Made by a program: the position numbers and the translations under genes
Source of the DNA: Rhynchopus sp. YZ270_cl-10
Taxonomy: Eukaryota; Euglenozoa; Diplonemea; Diplonemida; Diplonemidae
Direction: 5' to 3'
Assembly (NCBI GenBank): GCA_964035575.1
Contig: OZ037881.1
Span: forward strand, 868,001-932,000
DNA length: 64,000 bases
The notes under the pieces: generated by a model
What the model was told of the DNA's origin: nothing
The model's input: the letters and a program-made list of their open reading frames with translations, nothing else
Databases searched by the model: none
In this document: piece by piece, positions 1 through 8,878 of the stretch
Layout: each line of letters begins with the position of its first letter
How positions within the stretch are numbered: position 1 is the stretch's first letter

Positions 1-379
1 TTGGGGGAGCTGCGTAATCCCTGGACCCACTTTTGAGTTTTGGTTTTTGGGACTTTCCAACCGGTAAAGGGACCCCAGATGCAAATGTTTGATCGTACCT
101 GGCCGCAATTGAAAGATTTTGAACACGGCTTTCAATTCCATTTTTTAAGTACCTATCCCCCCCGTGGATATGCACTTTCCTGAAAATTTTCCGGACATAT
201 CCACATATGAGGGGAGATGCCCCGCCAACGTGCGGGGCCGAAAGCTCGGAATGGGTTTTTGCCCGTAAACTCGTGTTTTTTTTTTTTTTTTTTGAAATAT
301 GATTTTGAAATATGAAATATGATATATGATGCCCCCCAAAACCCCTTCTTACCGATAGCCCTGCATTAGGACCCCTGAC
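1..379. other. Non-coding left edge with short repeats
   Basis: No gene is supported here. The first 25 bases carry a motif ending CGTAATCCCTGG that recurs near 8503-8521 in the same orientation and near 7858-7875 in inverse orientation, so it belongs to a local dispersed repeat. An 18-bp perfect inverted repeat (GAAAGCTCGGAATGGGTT) has one arm at 240-257 and the other at 463-480. A short palindromic pair around GTGGATATG/CATATCCAC lies at about 172-215. T-rich low-complexity sequence follows at 277-295. Confidence 0.6.
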
Positions 380-483
380 CAGGGGTTAAGTTAGCTTTTT
401 TTTTTCCCCGCTGAACCGGGTTTTCTGGGTTTTTTTCGGTTTTTCTGAATTTTGCGAAAAATAACCCATTCCGAGCTTTCTCG
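380..483 (+). repeat. CAGGGG-type terminal repeat, copy 1
   Basis: The copy begins CAGGGGTTAAGTTAGC, continues with a T tract and then a G/T-rich stretch with several GGGTTTT and CGGTTTTT motifs. A second copy in the same orientation begins at 1470, and an inverted copy ends at 5875. A CAGGG-type start is common at hAT terminal inverted repeats (family knowledge), and a hAT transposase fragment lies just inside this copy. Assignment to hAT ends is therefore an inference. Immediately to the left, ACCCCTG lies two bases away, so two element ends may abut here. Confidence 0.6.
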
Positions 484-615
484 TGCACAAGCGGTCGTCA
501 CACCCGCTTCACGCGTGCTCCTCCCTCCCGGAACTATGGAGGAGAAGCTCTTTCTTCTTTCGATCACACAAAGTAACACTGTTGGTTCCTGTTTCCTTCC
601 CCTCCCCTCCCACAA

Positions 616-636
616 ATGATGATGATGATGATGATG
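616..636 (+). repeat. (ATG)7 microsatellite
   Basis: Seven perfect ATG triplets lie just downstream of the 3' end of the minus-strand transposase fragment. On the plus strand the run gives poly-Met, poly-Asp or stop-interrupted frames with no protein support, so it is read as a simple repeat. Confidence 0.9.
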
Positions 637-701
637 ATAACCCCACCCCCACGAATTATATACAAAACACAACCCAAGCCCAAACCTAGTCACCCCACAA
701 C

Positions 702-1382
702 CTATATCCACCAACTCTTCTCGTGGCTGCGTCTGACCTCCATTGATAGCTCTTGTGCCTCAAGAAGGTCACTGTACGGGAGGAAACTGAGTCGCCGCTC
801 TTCGGAAACGAACGCGTCGATGTACTTCGCCAGCACCTCTTTCGGTATCCCGTCTGCCGTCACCTGCCCCTGCACCGACTGCAGGAGATATTCCTGAAGT
901 TTCTTGTCTCCCATCTTGTTGCTCAGGCGATCTTTCACTATCTTTAACTTCGAAAAAAGGCGTTCAACAGAGCATGTGATAAGGGGGATGGATAGACAAA
1001 TCAACAACAATCGCGTTGTTTGCGGGAACGCGATGCGGTGTGAATCCACCTTCAGAAATGCACGTATGATGGAGACGAATGTGCATTTTTCGGCGCTCAC
1101 GATGCTGGAGCTGCTGCTCTTTATGATCGGGAGAACTCCAACAAGTTCTTGCTCAAGGGCGGTTTTGTTGCTGTTTGTGAAGTAGGGGGGGCTAGTCTCT
1201 GTTTCCCGCATTTCGTAGGGGGGGTCAGGGGATTCGATGGTGAACTTCTTTCCCTCGCAAAAGTGTGCTGTCAGCTTCGCCAGCTTTGCCTGGGATGGTG
1301 CCAACTCCCCAAACTGGGCCCAGCGAGGGTCGTACACCCCAAAAGCAGCGAGTACTTCCAACTCATCCATCTTCTCCTCCAA
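702..1382 (-). pseudogene. hAT-family transposase, C-terminal fragment
   Basis: The 226-residue minus-strand frame ends in a recognisable hAT C-terminal dimerisation domain. Around residues 125-170 it reads hydrophobic-LSIPLITCSVERLFSKLK followed by RLSNKMGDKKLQ, matching the family pattern of a Pro/Ser-Ala/Val-E-R-x-F-S stretch and then a short R-L-x-x-x-M-x-x-x-x-L helix. Full hAT transposases are usually 500-800 residues with an N-terminal BED or other zinc finger and a DDE/RNase-H core; neither is seen upstream, so this is a truncated copy or the last exon of a split gene. The C-terminus points toward the CAGGGG repeat at 380-483, as expected for a transposase ending close to one terminus. 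The encoded product would be a nuclear DNA-binding dimer; activity is unlikely in this form. Confidence 0.8.
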
Positions 1383-1469
1383 CTTAGCTTTTAAACTCCT
1401 GAGGAAAGGCTGTGCATTGTCGGTGTGGTACTACGAGACGTATTCTTCATTGATGGAAGGAGACTCGGG

Positions 1470-1566
1470 CAGGGGTTAAGTTAGCTTTTTTTTTTTTCTC
1501 GCTGAGTCGGGTTTTCTGGGTTTTTTTCGGTTTTTCTGGATTTTGCGAAAAATAACCCATTCCCTC
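1470..1566 (+). repeat. CAGGGG-type terminal repeat, copy 2
   Basis: A direct repeat of 380-483: the same 16-base start, T tract and G/T-rich body, differing at a handful of positions by eye. With copy 1 it brackets the hAT transposase fragment. With the inverted copy ending at 5875 it could alternatively bound a 4.4-kb element that contains the octamer satellite. Confidence 0.65.
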
Positions 1567-1625
1567 CGCGAGCGCAGCGAGCGGGAAAATTTTTAAGGTG
1601 CACCTCCGCGAGCGTAGCGAGCGGG
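1563..1625 (+). repeat. Paired GC-rich 23-mers (GCGAGCG repeats)
   Basis: Two near-identical GC-rich 23-mers of the form CCTCCGCGAGCG-(C/T)-AGCGAGCGG start at 1563 and 1603, separated by an A/T-rich spacer. Each contains the heptamer GCGAGCG twice. No gene overlaps them and their role is unknown. Confidence 0.8.
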
Positions 1626-1860
1626 GAAAAAATTCCGCAATTTTTGGGCAAAGTTCAAAAATCCCACCAAAAAATGGGGGGACCCTGGGGATTTTTGGAT
1701 TTGTCCTAACAATTTTGGAGCATAAATGCAGCGTTTCCTGGGCTGCGGGGTAGGGGGCGATAACACGTGATTGTGCACGATGACGCACAATGACGCACGA
1801 TGACAACACGATTTCACTTTTTTTGTTTTTTTTAGTGGTGGTTTCACTGGTTTTCACTGG

Positions 1861-2980
1861 TACTATGGTACTATGGTACTATGGTACTATGGTACTATGG
1901 TACTATGGTACTATGGTACTATGGTACTATGGTACTATGGTACTATGGTACTATGGTACTATGGTACTATGGTACTATGGTACTATGGTACTATGGTACT
2001 ATGGTACTATGGTACTATGGTACTATGGTACTATGGTACTATGGTACTATGGTACTATGGTACTATGGTACTATGGTACTATGGTACTATGGTACTATGG
2101 TACTATGGTACTATGGTACTATGGTACTATGGTACTATGGTACTATGGTACTATGGTACTATGGTACTATGGTACTATGGTACTATGGTACTATGGTACT
2201 ATGGTACTATGGTACTATGGTACTATGGTACTATGGTACTATGGTACTATGGTACTATGGTACTATGGTACTATGGTACTATGGTACTATGGTACTATGG
2301 TACTATGGTACTATGGTACTATGGTACTATGGTACTATGGTACTATGGTACTATGGTACTATGGTACTATGGTACTATGGTACTATGGTACTATGGTACT
2401 ATGGTACTATGGTACTATGGTACTATGGTACTATGGTACTATGGTACTATGGTACTATGGTACTATGGTACTATGGTACTATGGTACTATGGTACTATGG
2501 TACTATGGTACTATGGTACTATGGTACTATGGTACTATGGTACTATGGTACTATGGTACTATGGTACTATGGTACTATGGTACTATGGTACTATGGTACT
2601 ATGGTACTATGGTACTATGGTACTATGGTACTATGGTACTATGGTACTATGGTACTATGGTACTATGGTACTATGGTACTATGGTACTATGGTACTATGG
2701 TACTATGGTACTATGGTACTATGGTACTATGGTACTATGGTACTATGGTACTATGGTACTATGGTACTATGGTACTATGGTACTATGGTACTATGGTACT
2801 ATGGTACTATGGTACTATGGTACTATGGTACTATGGTACTATGGTACTATGGTACTATGGTACTATGGTACTATGGTACTATGGTACTATGGTACTATGG
2901 TACTATGGTACTATGGTACTATGGTACTATGGTACTATGGTACTATGGTACTATGGTACTATGGTACTATGGTACTATGG
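1861..2980 (+). repeat. Octamer satellite, block A: TACTATGG x 140
   Basis: An uninterrupted run of 140 identical 8-bp units (1,120 bp) with no variant seen by eye. Because 8 is 2 modulo 3, all three plus frames stay open and encode the same octapeptide (MVLWYYGT) in rotation, while the minus strand meets TAG in every third unit. The long open frames are by-products of the period, not genes. Confidence 0.99.
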
Positions 2981-3308
2981 TGCTATGGTGCTATGGTGCT
3001 ATGGTGCTATGGTGCTATGGTGCTATGGTGCTATGGTGCTATGGTGCTATGGTGCTATGGTGCTATGGTGCTATGGTGCTATGGTGCTATGGTGCTATGG
3101 TGCTATGGTGCTATGGTGCTATGGTGCTATGGTGCTATGGTGCTATGGTGCTATGGTGCTATGGTGCTATGGTGCTATGGTGCTATGGTGCTATGGTGCT
3201 ATGGTGCTATGGTGCTATGGTGCTATGGTGCTATGGTGCTATGGTGCTATGGTGCTATGGTGCTATGGTGCTATGGTGCTATGGTGCTATGGTGCTATGG
3301 TGCTATGG
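2981..3308 (+). repeat. Octamer satellite, block B: TGCTATGG x 41
   Basis: A run of 41 identical 8-bp units directly continuous and in register with block A. It differs from block A by one A-to-G change in every unit. The switch is a single clean boundary at 2980/2981, and the array ends at 3308. Confidence 0.99.
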
Positions 3309-4426
3309 TGTGGATGCTTCAATGCAACACTAAACTTTGATACAAAGAGACACAAGTAACTTTTCCTCCCAACATGTGCGCACAGATTCCACCCTCCCCC
3401 TCCCAGCCCTAGTGGTGCAACCCCGTGAAACCACCACTTATTAAAATAAAGTGAAATCGCGTTCACATGCCTTTCTCTAAATGTCGTCCCCGTCCCCAGA
3501 TTCGGGCGAACTCGATTTTTTTCCCGCATTTTTTCCCCGCCTTCTCCACTGCATTTTTGGTGTCCACAGCGGCTCAGAGGAGCCCGAAAAAAAAATACTT
3601 TGTGTGGATGAGACCGTGACGCCCCGACGTATGGCGACATCGACCTCGCTCTCGTCTCCGTGAGAGGGTTACGGAGGTCAAGTCGCACCCTTTATGATTA
3701 GTTGATCGGGGGTGTTGATATGGTCTAAAATCCCTCCACCCATCATCCAGACATGACCCAGATTGTGTTCAATTGGGTCGAATTTTCACAGTGCTTCCCA
3801 AATTTGTCAGGGAGGCCGCGCAAAGCGCAAAAACCCGGGAAAAGGGCACAAAAATCACACAAAAAAGACGCGAGAAGGGCGGGAAAAAAACCGGTCCCCA
3901 GCCGAAAAAACCCGGAAAATAGGATCGTCACGGTTGAAGCCTGTCGTGTTGTTATCGTGCGTCATCGACGAGACAAGCTGAGGAAGGTGCAGGGTGATTG
4001 GCTGCGAAACCCCCCAATTGCCCCCTAAAAAAGTGCACCAGAGCGACGACGCACGATAACGCACGATGACGCACGATGACACGCGATTATGCACGATAAC
4101 TGAGCCTGAAAACGCTGCAATATAAATTTGAAGAACAGGACTGGTGTACCCCTCGCCAACTTCAGTTCCCACGTCCTGCCTCACCCGCACTCTCGCAACA
4201 CTAGTACTGAACCCGAAGTTCGCCAGAGATCCCTGTTGCCTCTTCATATGAATAATTCCCAGTTCTGACGGGGGGTTTGTTTGGGTCGGGAGGATATTTT
4301 TTTTCTTAGAGGGTGGGGTGGGGGCTCCGCCCCCACCCCTACCCCACCTTCCCAGCCTACACCACCCAAAAATTTGGATTTTTTTTTATTTTTTTTTCAG
4401 ATTCCATGGTGTGGCTGAAGGGGTCT
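3309..4426. other. Non-coding repeat-rich spacer
   Basis: No frame here resembles a known protein. Short GCACGATGAC-like units cluster at about 4048-4100 and are also seen just left of the satellite at about 1775-1805, with an inverted pair at about 3950-3968. A G/C hairpin lies at about 4311-4346. The rest is unremarkable mixed-composition sequence. Confidence 0.6.
4311..4346. repeat. GC-rich hairpin GGGGGCTCCGCCCCC
   Basis: A G-rich arm runs into GGGGGCTCCGCCCCC and a complementary C-rich arm, giving a near-perfect stem. The same core, with longer arms, recurs at about 7976-8032, so it is a dispersed hairpin repeat. Confidence 0.75.
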
Positions 4427-4835
4427 GATTCGCACTTTTCCGCACTTTCTCGCACTTTTTCCGCCCCTATTCGCACTTTTTCCGCACTTGTTCGCACTTT
4501 TAGCATGTAGGCTTGCTGACTGTCTTTGCCAAATACACAGGCACACAGGTACACAGGTACGGTAGGTACCCACAGAATACTGTGTACTGTAGGTACTGTG
4601 TACCTGTGTCTGTGTACCTACACAGGTACACAGACACAGTCAGCAAGCCAACATGGTAAAAGTGCGAATAAGTGCGGAAAAAGTGCGAAAACCGTACCTA
4701 CAGTACCTACAGTACACAGTGTTCAACTTTTACAAGGTGGGGGAAATTTTTTTGGGGGCTGATTCGCACTTTTTCCGCACTTTTTCCGCACCTATTCGCA
4801 CTTTTTCCGCACTTTTTCAGCACTTTTCCGCACTT
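4427..4835. repeat. Compound inverted/direct repeat of TTCGCACTTTTTCCGCAC units
   Basis: The left arm (4470-4524) and the right arm (4633-4691) are inverted copies over about 55 bases: CGCACTTTT/CCGCACTT units followed by a shared CATGT(A/T)GGCTTGCTGACTGTC-type block. The 108-base centre is itself rich in AGGTACAC/GTGTACCT octamers. A direct copy of the outer arm lies at 4761-4835. Two inverted arms around a self-complementary centre suggest a foldback or MITE-like element, but no target duplication was confirmed. Confidence 0.75.
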
Positions 4836-5771
4836 TATGCTCCCCCCCGTTCAGCCACACCCAGGCTATTTCCTAACTCTGGGGCGTTTTTGCCGAAATT
4901 TCGAAAAAGAAAGGCAAAAAAAGTGCGGCATTTTCCTGTGGCTTTTTTCCGCCCAAGAGGGCGTTTTGTTGCATTTCTGAGCCAATCCCGGCTTGTGGTG
5001 GGGTATATACGGAAAAATGGACAAAATTTTAGTGACTTAAATTTTCGCAAAATATGAACCCATACTCGTAAACAAGGGTCATTTTCAGGAAAATTCGGAA
5101 AATTCCGACATTTGGAAGCAATTTTGCCCCTGAAAAAAACAGTGGGTTTTCAGCTCCAAAACATACCGCGATTGGAATTTCCGGAATCCGCCCGCGCTGT
5201 GGTGGGGTCACTTTGCCGAAATGGCCAAATTCTTGGTTTTGGTCAAAATCCGTCAGTGTAAGGTAAAGGGGGCAAGTGTTTGCCTGTAGAAACTGGCAGG
5301 GAACAAGAAGCGCAGGCGCACGGTACCCAACTTTTTTTTGTACCTTTTCTCCACTTTCTTTTGATTGCACGAGCCGATTGCTCTCCACGGTGGGGTCGTA
5401 TGTGTCCAAAAACACTCTAAGGTACTATTATTCTGAAATAAGATTCAATGGTTTCTTAAGGAATCCTCATATCGTGAGATCTCTGAAAACCCTCGAAAAC
5501 GAACCCCGCCGGAGGCGGATTTTTTTTATACACGTGTGCGCGAAAATACTTTTTTCTTGCTTATTTCGCACATTTGGGAGTACGGGACCCCGACATTTTT
5601 TTTTACTGGTCACTTTTTCCCAGACAGAAGTGCCCTACCTACCTTCCCCCTTAGGCGAAAAAAAAGTGCGGCAACCGGGAAATTTTGGTCGGTAAAAAAA
5701 GTGCGGCATTTCCAAAATCTCAAATCGTAAAATCGAAACTCAGATTTAGGAAATAGCCTGGCCACACCATT

Positions 5772-5774
<3 letters not shown>
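4836..5774. other. Non-coding spacer
   Basis: No recognisable coding sequence. It contains scattered AAAAAGTGCGGCA motifs (about 4918, 5660 and 5697) related to the units at 4.4-4.8 kb. A GC-rich GCGCAGGCGCACGGTACC-like segment at about 5307-5325 is inversely similar to one at about 8113-8135. Confidence 0.5.

Positions 5775-5810
<36 letters not shown>
5775..5810 (+). repeat. Poly-T run (36 nt)
   Basis: A pure T run of 36 bases just inside the inverted CAGGGG-type terminal repeat. Copies 1 and 2 of that repeat also have a shorter T tract next to their ends. Confidence 0.95.
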
Positions 5811-5811
<1 letters not shown>

Positions 5812-5875
5812 AAAAACCCGAAAACCCGAAAACCGGGTTTTGAAAACCCAGAAACCCGCCCTAACTTAACCCCTG
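5811..5875 (-). repeat. CAGGGG-type terminal repeat, inverted copy
   Basis: Read on the minus strand this begins CAGGGGTTAAGTTAGG and continues into G/T-rich CGGGTTTT motifs, matching copies 1 and 2 in plan. It would be the right-hand terminus of an element whose left end is at 380 or 1470. No matching 8-bp target duplication was recognised next to either candidate left end. Confidence 0.65.
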
Positions 5876-6025
5876 CTTAGCACGAGAGGCTTAGGGTCAT
5901 CTTATAAGCTTTTCATATTTTTTGTCAACAACTAAGGCCTGACACAGATATACGGAGACACTTTCCACATATCCCCAATACATTTATTCGACGTCCCCAT
6001 TCTTCATCCTCACCTCCTCCCTCAG

Positions 6026-6586
6026 GCCTCGAAGAGCATGTACCCCGTTGTGGACAGCAGCCGATACTTTGTCCTGCGCATCGAAGACCAGGGGAGACAT
6101 GCGTACATCGGCATTGGCTTTGAGGAGCGTGATGAGGCATTCGACTTTAAGGTGTCGTTGACGGATCATAAGCGCTCTGAGTCGAATATGCAGAACATGG
6201 ACAAGGTAAAGGCGTACTCAGGCCCCAAGCAGGATTTGGGCCTCAAGGACGGCCAGAAGATCGTCGTCAACCTCGGCGGTAAGGTTAAAAACGCAGAAAA
6301 AAAGCAGAGCCGTCTCGGTGGGGGTTACGGAGGTGGTGTCGTTGCACCACCGCCCTCAGGGTTCAAGGGGCTTGCACCACCGCCGTCGGCAGGGGCAAGG
6401 CAGGTGGTGTCGCCTCCTCCGGCAGTGGCGTCTGTGCCTGTCCCAGCCCCTACCCCTGCCCCCACACCCACTCCTGTGGCTGCTCCAGTGCAGCAGGCAC
6501 CGCAGCAGCCTAACCTCTTCGCCATGCCGGTTCAGACGTCTGCTCCTGTGGTTCAGCAGCATACACTTTTTGCTCAGGCTCCTGCG

Positions 6587-6618
<32 letters not shown>

Positions 6619-7099
6619 ACAGCCAGCCATGGGTGACTTCCTGCAGCAGGCCCCCCCAGCAGCAACCCCCAGTGTGGATGACCTTTTCAATACCCAGCCG
6701 GCACAGCCGGCGATGGGGCAGGGTCAGCCATTTGGGGTACCACCGATGGGGCAGCAGCAGCAGCAACAACAGCAGCAGCAACAGCAGCCACAGCCGACGT
6801 TTCAGCAGCCCCAGCAGCAACAACCACAACAAGATCTTTTCAGCTTCGGTCCATCCACTGAAGACAAGAAATCCTCGGTATGTCTTTGGTTTTATTTGAT
6901 GCTAAATGGTCATCCGCAGCAATATTCTCACGGAACTACCTCATTTCAAACAACACAATCTCTACCAAATCACACCAACACATCCACGAAACAACACTAC
7001 CCCCCTTTGCAGATAATGGACTGTTTCGCGGGCGTCCCACAACAGCAACCGCAACAACAAAAACAGCAGCAGCAAATGCCGTTTGATCCCTTCGCGTAA
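6026..7099 (+). CDS. NECAP-like endocytic adaptor, 3' part (one intron)
   Basis: Coding joins 6026-6877 to 7013-7099. The protein opens inside the PHear domain of NECAP proteins: the DSSRYFVLRIED, IGIGFEERDEAFDF and DLGLKDGQ blocks match the second half of that domain in human NECAP1/2. NECAPs bind AP-2 and AP-1 appendages on clathrin coats in the cytosol. The tail is Pro-rich, then Gln-rich with several poly-Gln runs, and ends MPFDPFA; DPF is a known AP-2 alpha-appendage ligand. The first half of PHear (about 65 residues in human) is missing. An acceptor-like CCCTCAG ends at 6025, so the missing part should lie in upstream exons, but none was found in 1-6025. ATG at 6038 is in frame but is probably internal. 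Stop is TAA at 7097-7099. The family call is secure; completeness is not. Confidence 0.9.
6878..7012 (+). other. Intron in the NECAP-like gene (135 nt)
   Basis: It starts GTATGT and ends CCTTTGCAG. It is called as an intron because the 45 codons it would encode break the Gln-rich composition on both sides. Its length is a multiple of three and it has no in-frame stop, so retention would be frame-neutral. Its GTATG start matches all four introns in the giant downstream gene. Confidence 0.85.
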
Positions 7100-7881
7100 A
7101 TTTTTTTTTCACCGTATTTTTTTTTTCCCCCTCTTTTTTTTTCCTCTTTTACTCCGGGGTTCGATAATCCGCGGAGTGGCAGTGCCTGCGTCCCTGATGC
7201 GTTTGCACTATCAACTTCACTTTCTTTTTCGACGATTCGTAGACCACTCTTTTTTCTCAACAGAAAAACAGATGACTCTATTGAGTGGGAGGGGATGTGG
7301 GGGGTGGGGTGGTGCAATGCGAGATGTGTTTTATGTGTTCTGATGGGTTTTACCCTCAAGATACGTCAAAATCGCAGCCGCTTTGTAATGGGTTAAATAC
7401 AGCAGAAAATCCGCACCCTCAACCACCGTGGTTGTGAGGTGATGTGAGCGGTTCGGTATCATGGATTAAAACCGCAAAACGAAGGAAATCTGCTACGTAT
7501 TCCACGCCTTCTTTTCTTAAAGAATGCGATGGGGCGTTTTCTGTGTGTACTATTAGGGGGGGTGGGGGGGTTTTTTTTTTGGACAATTTCTCAAGCATCT
7601 TTCCTGTTTCAGGTGACGTAAGCAGAATTCATCTTACCAACCTTTTTAACTTATTTTTGTTCCCATTATGGGCACAAACCCCCCCCCAAAAAAAAATGTT
7701 TTTTTTTTAGGTACACTGTCACGAGAGGGCTTTGTATTTCAAGCCAACCTTTTTTCTTCTCCTGGAGTACCCCCTGGCAGAATAGGTACTTCGAAGATGC
7801 AGAATCCATCTTACCAACCTTTTTAACTTATTTTTTGTTCCCATCATGGGCACAAACCAGGGATTACGCTCCACGTGTGGA

Positions 7882-7953
7882 ACGTATGGAAATCCATACG
7901 TGAATTGTTTTTGAAAAGGTGGAATCCATACGTGTCCATACGTGTCCATACGT
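7882..7953. promoter_or_regulatory. Cluster of TCCATACGT sites (palindrome plus tandem)
   Basis: ACGTATGGA at 7882-7890 and TCCATACGT at 7893-7901 form a perfect 9-bp palindrome with a 2-bp centre. Three more TCCATACGT copies follow at 7925, 7935 and 7945 with 10-bp spacing, about one helical turn, and another lies at 8476-8484. The arrangement resembles a cluster of binding sites, but a repeat-derived origin is equally possible, so the regulatory label is tentative. Confidence 0.35.
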
Positions 7954-7975
7954 AGGTAATTTGGGTTTTGGATTG

Positions 7976-8032
7976 GGGCTGGGGTGGGGTAGGTGAGGAG
8001 TGGGGCTCCGCCCCCACCTCTCACCTACCCCC
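7976..8032. repeat. GC-rich hairpin, second copy
   Basis: Complementary arms GGTAGGTGAG...GTGGGGC and GCCCCCAC...CTCACCTACC flank a TCC loop. The core matches the hairpin at 4311-4346, which lies 3.7 kb away across the NECAP gene. Confidence 0.75.
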
Positions 8033-8878
8033 TACAGAATTCTATTTGTAGGAGACAATTTTCTATTTTACCGGAAAAGGAGCATACAGCATGGCGAAAG
8101 AAAAAAGTAGCGTACCGTGCGCCTGCGGCGCTAGATTGCAATACACCCTTCCCATGACATAATAGGCAATTTTAAGCGCAATTTTTAGAAATGTTGCGTA
8201 CCGTGGCTTCGCCAGAAACTTTCGTTTTAGCAAAATATGGAAGTAAAGTTTACGGAACTGGACCATAGTTACCAACGAAAGTGCCATTTTATGTCAAGAT
8301 TTTTTAAAAATGTTGCGTACCGTGGCTTCGCCAGGAACATTTGGATGCCATGACTGATGATTTCTCCAGTTCTTCGAACTTTCACAACCCTTCTCAACCA
8401 ACTTTGCCAGGGAGAGCGCGCGCGAAGCGCGCGCGGTTTTTAATTGTTTTTGCTTAGAATTGTACGTGTTGAAAATCCATACGTACTTTTTTTATTTTTG
8501 GGGGAGCTGCGTAATCCCTGGCACAAACCCCCCCAAAAACAAATGTTTTTTTTTTCCTTCTCCCTGGCAGAATAGGTACTTCAAAGATGTAGCATTCATC
8601 TTGTCTCTCTTTCTATTGCCACAATATCGGGGTTTTCAGAGCCATTCATGGGACAAACCAAATGCTTTGTTTTTTCCCCCCATGAAGGCAACTGTCAGCA
8701 TCCCTCACAGTTCATTTCTCTTTACCCGTAGAACGTTGTCTTCAAATGCAATGATTCTTAAGTGGAGGGGGAGGGGTAATTGAATGTGTTGTGTATTATG
8801 TATGACCAATCAGAACCCAGCGAAGGCGACAAAATACTGCGATCATTAAGAGTACAGAGGGGGGGGGGGGGGGCCGCC

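Larger units (their letters stand above)
7100..8878. repeat. Non-coding region with dispersed direct repeats
   Basis: No gene is supported. 7628-7680 and 7805-7858 are direct copies of a 53-bp unit (CATCTTACCAACC through GGGCACAAACC). A segment around CCCTGGCAGAATAGGTACTTC at 7772-7802 recurs at 8562-8592. A GGCACAAACCCCCCC plus poly-T unit occurs at about 7670-7700 and 8519-8556. TTGCGTACCGTGGCTTCGCC occurs at about 8196 and 8311. The first few hundred bases after 7099 are T-rich and may hold the NECAP 3' UTR, but no poly(A) signal is claimed. Confidence 0.7.

Noticed and set aside
380-1566. Direct repeats around the transposase as long terminal repeats of a retroelement
   Set aside because: No retroelement protein lies between them, the internal frame is hAT-like, and an inverted third copy fits DNA-transposon ends better.
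1790-3359. Three long overlapping plus-strand frames of about 490-516 codons
   Set aside because: They are translations of the octamer satellite; all three frames give the same rotating octapeptide.
3287-3688. 133-codon minus-strand frame right of the octamer satellite
   Set aside because: No recognisable domain, low-complexity ends and overlap with satellite sequence.
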